DNA of 64,000 nt, taken from positions 124,001-188,000 of the forward strand of contig NZ_JAAVLW010000003.1 of NCBI RefSeq assembly GCF_013114835.1, read 5' to 3'. Positions 47,207 to 55,536 of this stretch are shown in pieces. Under the pieces are notes generated by a model. That model saw only the letters and a program-made list of their open reading frames with translations, was not told the DNA's origin and ran no database searches. Every line of letters begins with the position of its first letter. The stretch's first letter is position 1. Source of the stretch: Bradyrhizobium archetypum. Lineage in GTDB: Bacteria > Pseudomonadota > Alphaproteobacteria > Rhizobiales > Xanthobacteraceae. The translations under genes and the position numbers were made by a program.

Positions 47207-47578
47207 ATGAAAGGGCAGGTTCAGACAGTCTTGTTCGCCTTTGCCATGGCAGCTCTCTCGGCAGCTCTCCTGGCCGCGCTTGTTCCGGTCAGCGCGCCGG
47301 CCGCACAGGTCAGGGAGTGCCGTGCGGCGGCGTCAAATCACGGGCACTGGTCCTGGCGCCTGATCGACGGGCGCAAATGCTGGTACGCCGGCAAGGCCGT
47401 GATTTCGAAATCATCGCTGAAATGGCCGGCAGCGGCGCCAGCGCAAGCCAAGTCCGAGCCGGCGCCCGCCAGCGTCGTCACAGAGAAGCGCAGCGATCCC
47501 CTGGACGCGCAGGCGCGGCTGCTCGACGATGCCAATAGCTTCGAGGCGCGCTGGCGCGCGCGCGTGACGATCGAGTAG
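47207..47578 (+). CDS. Small exported protein, unknown family
   Basis: A 123-residue protein from ATG 47207, which follows AAGGGGG. A signal peptide covers about residues 1-30 (AALLAALVPVSAPA). The mature part begins QVRECRAA and contains HWSWRLIDGRKCWYAGK, so two cysteines may form a disulfide. The motif WSWR..DGRKCWY recurs in small secreted proteins of bradyrhizobia as I recall them. No function is known. Confidence 0.75.
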   Translation: MKGQVQTVLFAFAMAALSAALLAALVPVSAPAAQVRECRAAASNHGHWSWRLIDGRKCWYAGKAVISKSSLKWPAAAPAQAKSEPAPASVVTEKRSDPLDAQARLLDDANSFEARWRARVTIE

Positions 47579-47620
47579 AGTTAAATCGCACAAATTCCCG
47601 GTAACACGCAGCGCTCTCCG

Positions 47621-47690
47621 TGTCATTGCGAGGAGCGCAAGCGACGAAGCAATCCTCTATCCCCGAGCTGCGCGTGGATTGCTTCGCGGA
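47621..47690. repeat. Truncated cgtcattgcgag repeat
   Basis: It begins TGTCATTGCGAGGAGCGCAA and has GAAGCAATCC and GGATTGCTTCGC, like the intact copy at 32601-32684, but its outer right arm is missing where the transposase remnant begins. Confidence 0.6.
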
Positions 47691-47704
47691 GCCTGTCATC
47701 CGGC

Positions 47705-47890
47705 GGCGCTTCGCGCCGACCAAGGCCTGATGGGTCTGTGGTTGTTGTAGTAGATGAGGTACTCGAACAGCTCTTTGGCGAAGTGGTCGAGATTGTCGAA
47801 GGTTGCGCCCTCGATGAGGTCCTGATCGAGCGTGCGCCAAAAGCGTTCGACCTTGCCATCGGTCTACGGCTCGCTTTCGGTGTTGCGCTG
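47705..47890 (-). pseudogene. Remnant of an IS481-type transposase (integrase core, C-terminal end)
   Basis: Read leftward, the sequence gives TDGKVERFWRTLDQDLIEGA and then LDHFAKELFEYLIYYNNHRP, the final part of an rve/IS481-type transposase. It has an in-frame stop (TAG at 47864-47866) just before TDGK and loses one base after NNHRP, so that HQALVGAKRRR lies in another frame. The 5' three quarters and the catalytic DDE start are gone. This is a dead fragment, not a mobile element. Confidence 0.8.
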
Positions 47891-48364
47891 CTCAACGCTC
47901 GTAATTGATGCCCGCGAGAACGGTGGCCGAGCTAGCTTCGATACTGGTGTCGCAGACTTGTCTGGTCGCTATCATAAGACAACTGGTTTGACGGCAACCC
48001 TTTTTGGTGATCACCGGAAGCGGACACCCGCAGCGCCTATTTCAATCTGCACCGCACCGGCTCGACCGAGTGCGTCAATTGAGTCATCTCGCTTCTTCGC
48101 CACTGCAACATGTCCGCGCTGACCGACGTAGGTCCACTGGCGCCAATCGTAGAAACGAGTTTCGCTCCGGAACCGTGTGTCCCGCTGGCGCAACGGCATG
48201 AATGGGAACAAATGGCATTGGGGCTTCGTTTTCCCAGCAGACCGGAAACTCGGACGAGCGCGCTCGTTTGCAGCAGGTCCGTCACTCATGACGGAGCCTT
48301 GAACTGCGCAGTTCGAAAGTACCGCGTCGAAAAAATGCTGCGAGGCAAACGGAGGAGGGTTCAC

Positions 48365-49993
48365 ATGCACAGTATTAGAAAGAGCAGGTTCCTGCTGACC
48401 ACAGCAGCGCTGCTCGCGGGCGTCAGTCTGGCGGCGGCACAAGGCATGCGTGATGGTGGCGGCGGTGGCGGAATGGGTGCCGGCGGAGGAGCAGGCGCCG
48501 GGGGCGGAATAAGCGCCGGTGGAGGAGCTGGCAGCGGTGCCGCCGAACAGAAGCAGTCGGGAGGTGGAATTTCGCAAGGCGCAGGCGGCGCATCCCGCGG
48601 CGAAGGGATGACGCAAGGCCGGGCAGAAAGCCCTGCTGCTGCGCCATCGCGCGCACAGCGTAGCGAAGGAATAAGGGAGAGCGGCCGCGCGATGGATAGG
48701 GGCGAGCGACAGACTGGCGCGGATCGGTCGTATCGCGGGCAAAAGGATCAAACGGTGGGACAGGGCCGTGGCGAGCGCGATCAACTGCGTCAGTCTGAAC
48801 GAAAGGCGCAGGACAAGGATCAGTCGTACCGCGGGAAGGATCAGACCGTGGGGCAAGGCCGTGGCGATCAAACGCGTCAGTCCGAACAGAAGGCGCAGCA
48901 GAAACCGGCGAGCGCAGAGACGAGCCAGCAGCGCCGGGATAACATCGGAGCGACGACGCAGGGCCAGAAGGACCAGAGTGCAACCACAGGCACCAACACC
49001 AAGGGGCAAGCCCAAGGTCAGACCACGCAGCAGGGCCAGGCGACGCAGCAGGGTCAGTCGACAACGACCGGCGCCAACACCCAGGGACAGACCAGTGCGC
49101 GGGTAGAAGGCCAGGGTGCGGCCGCTCAGAGCATGTCGGGCCGCGTATCGGTGACTGCACAACAGCAGACAACGCTGCAGCAGTCGGTGCTTGGCTCGCG
49201 CAATGTAGCGCGGGTTAACGTCAACTCCATCAACTTCCGGATCAACACCGGCGTCGTGGTGCCACGGCATGTCTCCTTTGTGTCGGTCGCGGCATTCCCC
49301 GTATTGATCGACACGTTCCCGGCCTACCGCGACTACAGCTTCTTCGTCGTGGAGGACGAGATCGTGTTCGTGGATCGGAGCCGGAGGATTGTGGACGTTG
49401 TCCCGGCAGGACCGAGGACGCGGTTCACGGGTCGTGGCCGCATTGGCGGTGGCAGCGTCGCGGCGCTCGATCTGAGCCCGGACGAAATCCGCGTGGTGCA
49501 GCGGGTGCTCATCCAACGCGGTTTGCTGACTGGCAGAGCGGATGGCGTGTTCAGCGCCCGTACGCGCGAGGCTTTGATGGTCTTCCAGCGGCGGCAGGGC
49601 CTGCAGGCCAGCGGCACGATTGATACGCGTACTGTTGCCGCGCTCGGAGTGTCCAACAAGATAAGTGCCACTCAGAACCAGTCGACGACCGCCGGCCAGC
49701 AGCCATCGGCGCAGCAGAACGTGACCGGCCAGAATACCGGTCAGGCTAATGCGCCTGCCCGGCAGAATGAGCCTACGACAACCGGTCAGGCTGGACAAAA
49801 CCAGCCGGCAACTACCGGCCAGGCCGGCACGCAACGGCCTCCGGCTGGTCAGACGACTGGACAGGCCCCGGCGCAAGGCGGCAATCAGCCGAGCTCCAAC
49901 CAGCCGTCTGGGCAGACCAACCAGAACAACAATGCGCCGGCACCTGCGACGAAGGACCAGTCTGATCAGGGCGGTTCAGGTCGCAAGTATTGA
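48365..49993 (+). CDS. Exported DUF1236 protein with peptidoglycan-binding domain and repeats
   Basis: A 542-residue secreted protein. ATG 48365 follows GGAGGAGGG, and a signal peptide covers about 1-25. A Gly-rich block (30-75) is followed by Gln/Arg/Lys-rich sequence with a tandem repeat (SYRGQKDQTVGQGRG and SYRGKDQTVGQGRG) and a Gln/Thr/Gly block. About residues 302-347 fit DUF1236 (FPAYRDYSFFVVEDEIVFVD). About 367-427 is a PG_binding_1 domain (QRVLIQRGLLTGRADGVFSA). The C-terminus is a long Thr/Gly/Gln/Pro tail. It probably sits in or on the cell wall; its role is unknown. A terminator follows at 50001. Confidence 0.82.
   Translation: MHSIRKSRFLLTTAALLAGVSLAAAQGMRDGGGGGGMGAGGGAGAGGGISAGGGAGSGAAEQKQSGGGISQGAGGASRGEGMTQGRAESPAAAPSRAQRSEGIRESGRAMDRGERQTGADRSYRGQKDQTVGQGRGERDQLRQSERKAQDKDQSYRGKDQTVGQGRGDQTRQSEQKAQQKPASAETSQQRRDNIGATTQGQKDQSATTGTNTKGQAQGQTTQQGQATQQGQSTTTGANTQGQTSARVEGQGAAAQSMSGRVSVTAQQQTTLQQSVLGSRNVARVNVNSINFRINTGVVVPRHVSFVSVAAFPVLIDTFPAYRDYSFFVVEDEIVFVDRSRRIVDVVPAGPRTRFTGRGRIGGGSVAALDLSPDEIRVVQRVLIQRGLLTGRADGVFSARTREALMVFQRRQGLQASGTIDTRTVAALGVSNKISATQNQSTTAGQQPSAQQNVTGQNTGQANAPARQNEPTTTGQAGQNQPATTGQAGTQRPPAGQTTGQAPAQGGNQPSSNQPSGQTNQNNNAPAPATKDQSDQGGSGRKY
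48728..48899 (+). repeat. In-gene tandem repeat in the DUF1236 protein gene
   Basis: Two units (48728-48823 and 48824-48899) encode SYRG-KDQTVGQGRG followed by RQSE-KAQ; the second is shorter by several codons. Differences between units are partly silent, so the duplication is not recent. Confidence 0.7.
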
Positions 49994-50000
49994 TCATCTT

Positions 50001-50031
50001 GAGCCCCGCTTCGGTGGGGCTCTTGTTTTTT
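50001..50031 (+). terminator. Rho-independent terminator after the DUF1236 gene
   Basis: GAGCCCC (50001-50007), an 8-base loop, GGGGCTC (50016-50022), then TTG and a run of T to 50031. Confidence 0.85.
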
Positions 50032-50126
50032 CCGCTTGGACGAGACATGTCCTCGCGCGGTTACTGCTCTCGCGGTTCACTTCTGGGTGTGGGTCAGTAC
50101 GGGAGTGATCTTGTTTCGGCCGCGCG

Positions 50127-51665
50127 TCAATCCACCACGATCTTCACGCGGTCCCTTGGCTTGACTTGGGCGTGTTGGTCGAGGCCGTTGAGGATGCGGA
50201 AGCGCTCGACGGGGCGGTCGAGGCCGGACATGCGGTGGGAGAGCGATTCGACGGTGTCGCCGGGCTGCACGGTGATGACCTTGATGCGCAGCGGGCGCGC
50301 GGCCTGGATTTCTTCCAGCGTCAGGCGGCGGAACGAGTTGACGGTCTCGCGCGCATTGCGCTCGCTTTCGGTGTTGCGCTGCTTGGCGGCGAAAATAAAG
50401 CGATAGACGTCACTGCCGTAGCGCAGCGCGTAGACCTTGAACTGCCACTGATCGCCGTTCGCGTTTGCCGAAGCCACCGGAAAACCGTTGATCATGAGGT
50501 CTTCGGTCGAACCCTTGTCGACGCCTTCCATCCAGCCGGAATTGAGATAGTCGGACAGCGACTGCTCGGCCGGCACCCGCACCACGTCGAAGCGCATCGC
50601 CTGGGTGCCGCCCTCGCGCACGCCGATCACGGCCTGCGCGGTGTTGTCGAGCGTGAACGTCTCGGGCGCCTGAAAGGTAAATCCGAGCTTCGGATGCAGG
50701 AAGCGGCGCCCGCGCACAAAGCCTTCGCTGGGGTCCTCGCCATAGACGATGTTATCGATAGCGGCGAGATAGGTCTCGCGGTCGCGCTCGCCGCTCTGCG
50801 GCGAGGAGTATTGCCGGGCGCTGGCCTGGGCGTTCTGCACGCGCTCGGGCGTTGCCGGATGCGACGACAGAAAATCCTGCGTACGCGGATCGAGCGAGGT
50901 CTTGCCGGCCTTCAGTGCCGCGTTGCGTTCCATCGCGGCGAGGAAGCGCGCCGCGCCATAGGGATCGAAATGGGCGCGGGCCGCAATGCCGACGCCGATG
51001 CCGTCGGCTTCGAATTCCTGCTGCCGCGAGAAGCTCGCCATCGTCAGCTTGGTTTTCGCCAGCGCCAGCGCCGTCAGATCCGGGTCGTTGCTCATGTCGG
51101 TGACCACGCGTGTCACCACCGCCGCCTGCCGCGCCTGGTCCTCGCGGATCGAGGCGTGCTTGGCCAGCACATGCGCCATTTCGTGGCTCAGCACCGAGGA
51201 CAGTTCCGAGGTGTCGCTGGCGAGCGCGATCAGGCCGCGCGTCACATAGAGCTGCCCCGTCGGCAGCGCGAAGGCATTCACCGCGCCGGAATTGAGAATG
51301 GTCACCCGGTAGGCCTGGTCGGGGCGGTCGGAGGCCGCAACGAGGCGGTCGACGGTCTTGCCGATCAGGGTCGCGAGTTTTGGATCGTCATAGGCGCCGC
51401 CATAGGAGGCCAGAATGCGCTCATGTTCGCGCTCGCTCGCCGGCGTCTGCGCCACGGTCCGGCTCGGCTTCGGCGCGGGCACCGTCGGTGCGGCGGTCTC
51501 GATTTTTCCTAGATTTCCACAGGAGGCAAGTGTCAGCGCGACGCACAGTAGCGCCGGCGCGGCCAAAAGACGGCAGCCCGTGTTTCCCTCGCGCCGTTCT
51601 GCACGATTCGTCAAATCAGCCACTAAGATCACGACCCGACCGGGACCGTTGATCTCATCCCTCAC
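50127..51665 (-). CDS. M48 family metalloprotease lipoprotein with C-terminal LysM-like domain
   Basis: A 512-residue envelope protease related to BepA/YfgC and LoiP. A signal peptide ends in LTLASC (C49 probably lipidated). The zinc site is HEMAH (161-165) with the third ligand region QEFEAD (E217, D221). After the protease domain comes a region typical of Rhizobiales homologues and a C-terminal LysM-like part (about 460-512: VITVQPGDTVESLSHRM, FRILNGLD). Substrates are likely misfolded outer-membrane proteins. The start is GTG at 51665; in-frame GTGs at 51632 and 51623 are possible and would give a shorter n-region. Confidence 0.88.
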   Translation of the reverse strand: MRDEINGPGRVVILVADLTNRAERREGNTGCRLLAAPALLCVALTLASCGNLGKIETAAPTVPAPKPSRTVAQTPASEREHERILASYGGAYDDPKLATLIGKTVDRLVAASDRPDQAYRVTILNSGAVNAFALPTGQLYVTRGLIALASDTSELSSVLSHEMAHVLAKHASIREDQARQAAVVTRVVTDMSNDPDLTALALAKTKLTMASFSRQQEFEADGIGVGIAARAHFDPYGAARFLAAMERNAALKAGKTSLDPRTQDFLSSHPATPERVQNAQASARQYSSPQSGERDRETYLAAIDNIVYGEDPSEGFVRGRRFLHPKLGFTFQAPETFTLDNTAQAVIGVREGGTQAMRFDVVRVPAEQSLSDYLNSGWMEGVDKGSTEDLMINGFPVASANANGDQWQFKVYALRYGSDVYRFIFAAKQRNTESERNARETVNSFRRLTLEEIQAARPLRIKVITVQPGDTVESLSHRMSGLDRPVERFRILNGLDQHAQVKPRDRVKIVVD

Positions 51666-51714
51666 TTTGCGCGTGATCCAAGCGAAAACCGGTGCCCAGT
51701 CTTCGAATCAAACG

Positions 51715-52503
51715 CTAATTCCCGCCCAGCACCTCAATTTGCCCCACCCGAAGCAACTCAATTCGCGGTCCTCCCCGCGACGAGACTACGCCGCGGACAC
51801 GAATCCGTCGATTTTCGAGCGACTTAGGTCCCAGGCCGGCGTTCTCGAACGCCGGTATGATGCGCCTTGAAATAGTCGCAGCAAAGTCCCGTGTCCAGTT
51901 CCGCCCGAAGTTCAGGTACGTGATTGCCCCCGCCTGCCGGACCGACAGTACTCTTCCCTCGACCACCGTAAAGTGCCCCATCGCGGCCAGAATATCGCCC
52001 GGACTTTCCGCGTTTTTTATGGCCGTGGTTTCCGCCCAGATGCCCAATTTGGCATCGCGCGCCGCGCGCTCGGCCGCAGCCAGTGCTGCAGCGCAATTTT
52101 TGTCGGATATATCGCCCGAAAGCAGCGCTTCGCCGCGGCGCAGCAGCTCACCTTGCACCGAGTGTTCCGAACCCGCCACAAACACGAAGGCCGATTGGCG
52201 GCCATAGCGATCCGGCGTGTCGTCCTCGCCATGTAGCGTCACGTCGCGACCGGTGACAATGGCGGACAATGCGGCCCTGGCGCTGACCCTATCGGTTCCC
52301 TCGCGCTCGATGCTGGCGAGGCGGATTTCGCGGCCGTCGTCGAGGCGAAAGCTGCGCGCATCGACCACGGCGGCGACGCGGCCTTCGCCTTGCCGCTCAG
52401 CCAAGCAATCGGCGGCGCCGGCTTGTCCGAAGGACGTCAGCATGAGAAGCGACGCGGCGCATGCCGGAAGCGCAGCGCTGCCACGCGATGCCGGATCGAT
52501 CAT
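51715..52503 (-). CDS. Exported thermonuclease (SNase)-like protein
   Basis: A 262-residue protein with a signal peptide (about 1-30; cleavage near GAGA|ADC). The mature part resembles the staphylococcal nuclease OB-fold: GRVAAVVDARSFRLDDGREIRLASIE, then DRYGRQSAFVF and GEALLSGD. The catalytic Arg/Asp/Glu set of SNase is only partly present (the usual RLxxID is RLASIE here), so nuclease activity is uncertain. ATG 52503 is chosen because GGAG lies 9 bases upstream; an earlier in-frame GTG or ATG would add a polar N-tail. Confidence 0.75.
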   Translation of the reverse strand: MIDPASRGSAALPACAASLLMLTSFGQAGAADCLAERQGEGRVAAVVDARSFRLDDGREIRLASIEREGTDRVSARAALSAIVTGRDVTLHGEDDTPDRYGRQSAFVFVAGSEHSVQGELLRRGEALLSGDISDKNCAAALAAAERAARDAKLGIWAETTAIKNAESPGDILAAMGHFTVVEGRVLSVRQAGAITYLNFGRNWTRDFAATISRRIIPAFENAGLGPKSLENRRIRVRGVVSSRGGPRIELLRVGQIEVLGGN

Positions 52504-52586
52504 AATGCTGCGCTCCGACCTGCCTGTTTCTGTATGCTCGACTGTCAACGACATTGCTACCTAAGATTGCCACACAAAGGGAGACA

Positions 52587-52999
52587 ATGGAAGTCAACGG
52601 CATCGCACATATTTTCCTCACCGCCTCGAATTACCAACGCTCGCGCGATTTCTATTCAAAGCTGCTGCCGTTTCTCGGCCTCAAGCCGGTGATCGACACC
52701 GAGACGACCTATTACTGGTCGGCGGCCGCACGGCGGTGGGCATCAACGCGCCGTCACCCGAGCACGAAGGCGCCGCGTTCGAACAGCACGCATCGGCCTC
52801 CATCACCTCTGCTTCCGCGCCCGCGAGCGCCGACGTCGATGAGCTGCACGGCTTCCTGAAGACACTCGGCGCCAAAATCATCCGCGCGCCGCGCGAGGAC
52901 CAGTGGGCGACGGGATATTAGTCGATCCTGTTCGAGGACCCGGACGGCATCCGGCTCGAGCTCAATCATGTGCCGGGGAAGGGGCTGTTGGGTGAGTGA
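52587..52999 (+). pseudogene. Decayed VOC (glyoxalase) family gene
   Basis: It starts well (MEVNGIAHIFLTASNYQRSR, RDFYSKLLPFLGLKPV), then breaks. A frame change near 52720-52735 leads to TAVGINAPSPEHEGAAFEQH, another gives IGLHHLCFRARER, and a third returns to ADVDELHGFLKTLGAKIIRA. A TAG at 52919-52921 interrupts GY-SILFEDPDGIRLELNHV before the natural end at 52997-52999. At least three frameshifts and one stop mean no functional protein, unless the sequence is poor here. Confidence 0.8.
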
Positions 53000-53375
53000 G
53001 CTGCGTTCCCCGGATGCTGCGCAACGCGCCGCGTTGGCGGCGTGGTGTGCTGCTGACCCGGGGTCCATATGAGGCGCCATGGGTCCCGGCTCTGCGGAGC
53101 AGCGTCAAGCGACGCCGCACCGCGTCCGGGACACGAACATTTCGATGCCGCTCGTCTTAATGCGTGCTGCCGTAGAATGGGTGGAGCGAAGCGATACCCA
53201 TCATCTCTCCGCGTAACGGTATTTGACGGGTTTCGCTTCGCTCCACCCATTCCACAAGATCATTCCGCTTAGCGGAAAACGTCCAGTCCTTGCCGCTGCT
53301 GACCCCATGCGGCATGATCGCGCCGAACAATTTCAAAGCCGCAGGCAATGCGGCGCGGGCACAGGGAGAAACTCC
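53000..53375. other. 376-base gap with repeats before the solute-binding protein gene
   Basis: The left 140 bases contain GGATGCTGCGCAACGCG, CCCGGGGTCCAT and GGGTCCCGGCTCTGCGG blocks of a repeat type. A long palindrome lies at 53175-53252. The last 100 bases should hold the promoter of the next gene. No gene is seen. Confidence 0.55.
53175..53252. repeat. Perfect 19-base inverted repeat
   Basis: GAATGGGTGGAGCGAAGCG (53175-53193) and CGCTTCGCTCCACCCATTC (53234-53252) are exact complements around a 40-base loop. It is the longest perfect palindrome seen in the window. Confidence 0.75.
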
Positions 53376-54584
53376 ATGAAGAGAGCAGTGACGGCCGTCT
53401 TCGCCGCCGCGCTTGCGATGTCGGCTACCGCGGCATTGGCGCAAGGAAAGCCGCCGCTCAAGCTCGGCGGCATTCTCGATATGTCCGGGCTCTACGCCGA
53501 TATCACCGGGCCGGGCTCGGAGACTGCCGCGAAGATGGCGGTGGAGGATTTTGGCGGCGAGGTGCTGGGCCGCAAGGTCGAGATCCTCGCCGCCGATCAT
53601 CTCAACAAGGCCGACCTTGCCGCCAGCATCGCGCGCGACATGCTCGACAACCAGGGCGTCGAGATGCTGTACGACGTCGCGGCGTCGGCGACCGCGCTCG
53701 CCGCCGGCGAGATCGCGAAAGCGCGCAACAAGATCGTGATGTATAGCGGCCCGGCCTCGATCCGGCTGAGCAACGAGGCCTGCGGTCCCTACACCGTGCA
53801 CTATTCCTACGACACCTTTGCGCAGGCCAACGTGACCGGGCTCGCCACCGTCAAATCAGGTTTCGAGACCTGGTTCTTCCTCACCGCCGACTATGCGTTC
53901 GGGCAGGATCTGGAAAAGGACACCACCAATGTGGTGGTGAAGGCCGGCGGCAAGGTGCTCGGCAGCGTCAAGCATCCGCTCAACACGTCGGACTTCTCCT
54001 CATTCCTGCTGCAGGCGCAGAGTTCGAAGGCCAAGGTCGTGGGGTTGGCGAATGCCGGCGGCGACACCATCAATGCGATCAAGCAGGCGGCGGAATTCGG
54101 ATTGACCAAGAGCGGCGGGCAAAAGCTCTCGCCGCTGCTTGCCTTCGTCACTGACATCGACAGTGTCGGGCTAGAGACCGCGCAGGGCCTGTTGCTGGCG
54201 GAAGCGTTCTACTGGGACCTCAACGACGACACCCGCGCGTTCTCAAAACGTTTCATGGAGCGCGTCAAGCGTCCTCCGACCGCGGCGCAGGCCAGCGTCT
54301 ATTCGTCCGTCCTGCACTACCTGAAAGCCGTGAAGGCCGCGAACACCACGGACGCCGCCGCGGTCATGAAGGTGATGAAGGAGACGCCGGTCAACGACAT
54401 GTTTGCGAAGAACGGCAAGATCCGCGAGGACGGCCGGATGGTGCATGACATGTATCTGTTCGAGGTCAAGAAGCCGTCTGAATCGAAGGCGCGCTGGGAT
54501 TATTACAAGCTGCTAGCGACGATTCCCGGCGGCGAGGCATTCCAGCCGCTGGAAGCCTCGCGGTGTCCGCTGGTGAAGAAGTGA
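53376..54584 (+). CDS. ABC transporter substrate-binding protein (LivK/type I periplasmic binding fold)
   Basis: A 402-residue periplasmic protein. ATG 53376 follows GGGAGAA. A signal peptide covers about 1-23 (AMSATAALA|QGK). The mature part is of the Peripla_BP_6 family (LKLGGILDMSGLYADITGPG, then AAKMAVEDFGGEVLGRKVEI), which binds branched-chain amino acids, aromatic acids or other acyl compounds. No permease or ATPase genes are near, but enzymes of acyl-CoA breakdown follow, so it may bind a carboxylate that this cluster degrades (inference). Confidence 0.9.
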   Translation: MKRAVTAVFAAALAMSATAALAQGKPPLKLGGILDMSGLYADITGPGSETAAKMAVEDFGGEVLGRKVEILAADHLNKADLAASIARDMLDNQGVEMLYDVAASATALAAGEIAKARNKIVMYSGPASIRLSNEACGPYTVHYSYDTFAQANVTGLATVKSGFETWFFLTADYAFGQDLEKDTTNVVVKAGGKVLGSVKHPLNTSDFSSFLLQAQSSKAKVVGLANAGGDTINAIKQAAEFGLTKSGGQKLSPLLAFVTDIDSVGLETAQGLLLAEAFYWDLNDDTRAFSKRFMERVKRPPTAAQASVYSSVLHYLKAVKAANTTDAAAVMKVMKETPVNDMFAKNGKIREDGRMVHDMYLFEVKKPSESKARWDYYKLLATIPGGEAFQPLEASRCPLVKK

Positions 54585-54604
54585 CGGAGTGACGAAGTCA
54601 CGCA

Positions 54605-54706
54605 GTCATCCCGGGGCGATGCGAAGCATCGACCCGGGATCTCGAGATTTCCCGGTGCGCAATTGCGCACCTGAGGTCTGGTGCTAGCGCACCATCCCGG
54701 AATGAC
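54605..54706. repeat. Palindromic intergenic repeat (gtcatcccgggg family)
   Basis: GTCATCCCGGGG at the left and CATCCCGGAATGAC at the right bracket nested short stems such as GCGATGCGAAGCATCG and GGTGCGCAATTGCGCACC. Copies: 60609-60682 and 63080-63117. Confidence 0.6.
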
Positions 54707-54740
54707 GGCTTTAACAAACAACAAACGAAGGCACCATCCC

Positions 54741-55535
54741 ATGAGCGCAAACGAAATGGTCCTCCAGAAACTCGAGCAGGGCTTGCTCACCATCACCATG
54801 AACCGCCCGGAACGGCGCAACGCGCTCAATCCGGACATGACGCGCGGGCTGGTGGAGGCGGCGCGGCGCGCGGCCGAGGATCACGAGGTGCGCGCGGTGC
54901 TGATCAAGGGCGCGGGCGGCACGTTCTGCGTCGGCGGCGACGTCAAGTCGATGGCCGAGGGTAGGGCGCCGCTCGGCTTCGAGGCCAAGATGGCGAACTT
55001 GCGCCGCGGCATGGAGGTGTCGCGCATCCTGCACCAGATGCCGAAGCCGGTGGTGGCGCAGCTCGATGGCGCGGCGGCCGGCGCCGGGCTCTCGATTGCG
55101 CTGTCCTGTGACCTGCGCGTCGCCAGCGCCTCGTGCAAGATCACGACGGCGTTTGCCAAGGTCGGATTGTCGGGCGATTACGGCGGCACCTATTTCCTCA
55201 CCCACATGCTCGGCAGCGCCAAAGCGCGCGAGCTCTATCTGACCTCGCCGGTGCTGAGCGCGACGGAGGCCTACAATCTCGGCATGGTGACAAAAGTGGT
55301 GCCGGACGCCGACGTCGGCGCCGAGGCGCATGATCTTGCGATGTCGCTGGCGCAGGGGCCGTCGGTGACGCTCGGCTATATCAAGCGCAACATCAACAAC
55401 GCCGAGACGATGTCGCTGGAAGCCTGCTTCGACGCCGAAGCCATCCACCATTCGCGCTCCGGCGACACCGCCGATCACAAGGAAGCGGCCAAGGCCTTTG
55501 TCGAGAAGCGCAAGCCAGTGTTTCAGGGACATTAA
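54741..55535 (+). CDS. Crotonase-fold isomerase (PaaG-like)
   Basis: A 264-residue enoyl-CoA hydratase/isomerase-family protein. The oxyanion-hole segments GTFCVGGDVKSM and DGAAAGAGLSIAL are present. Neither catalytic glutamate of true hydratases is kept (the positions align to Ser and Phe), but GDYGGTYFL has the Asp used by PaaG-type isomerases, and FAKVGL also matches that branch. So an isomerase of 2-(epoxy)acyl-CoA or enoyl-CoA is more likely than a hydratase. ATG 54741 is chosen. The VOC gene starts 1 base after its stop. Confidence 0.85.
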   Translation: MSANEMVLQKLEQGLLTITMNRPERRNALNPDMTRGLVEAARRAAEDHEVRAVLIKGAGGTFCVGGDVKSMAEGRAPLGFEAKMANLRRGMEVSRILHQMPKPVVAQLDGAAAGAGLSIALSCDLRVASASCKITTAFAKVGLSGDYGGTYFLTHMLGSAKARELYLTSPVLSATEAYNLGMVTKVVPDADVGAEAHDLAMSLAQGPSVTLGYIKRNINNAETMSLEACFDAEAIHHSRSGDTADHKEAAKAFVEKRKPVFQGH

Positions 55536-55536
55536 G

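Larger units (their letters stand above)
47579..48364. other. 786-base gap: repeat, transposase remnant and leader
   Basis: From left to right: a partial palindromic repeat (47621-47690), an IS481-type transposase remnant (about 47705-47890), then about 470 bases with no recognised content that lead up to the DUF1236 gene. No intact gene is seen. Confidence 0.6.

Noticed and set aside
47868..47892. 23-base identity with 50362-50386 inside the M48 protease gene
   Set aside because: Too short to show a duplication, and neither side extends; probably chance or an unresolvable remnant.
48471..48540. Gly-rich direct repeats as a CRISPR-like array
   Set aside because: The repeats are in frame, variable and code for Gly/Ala; there are no constant repeats or spacers.
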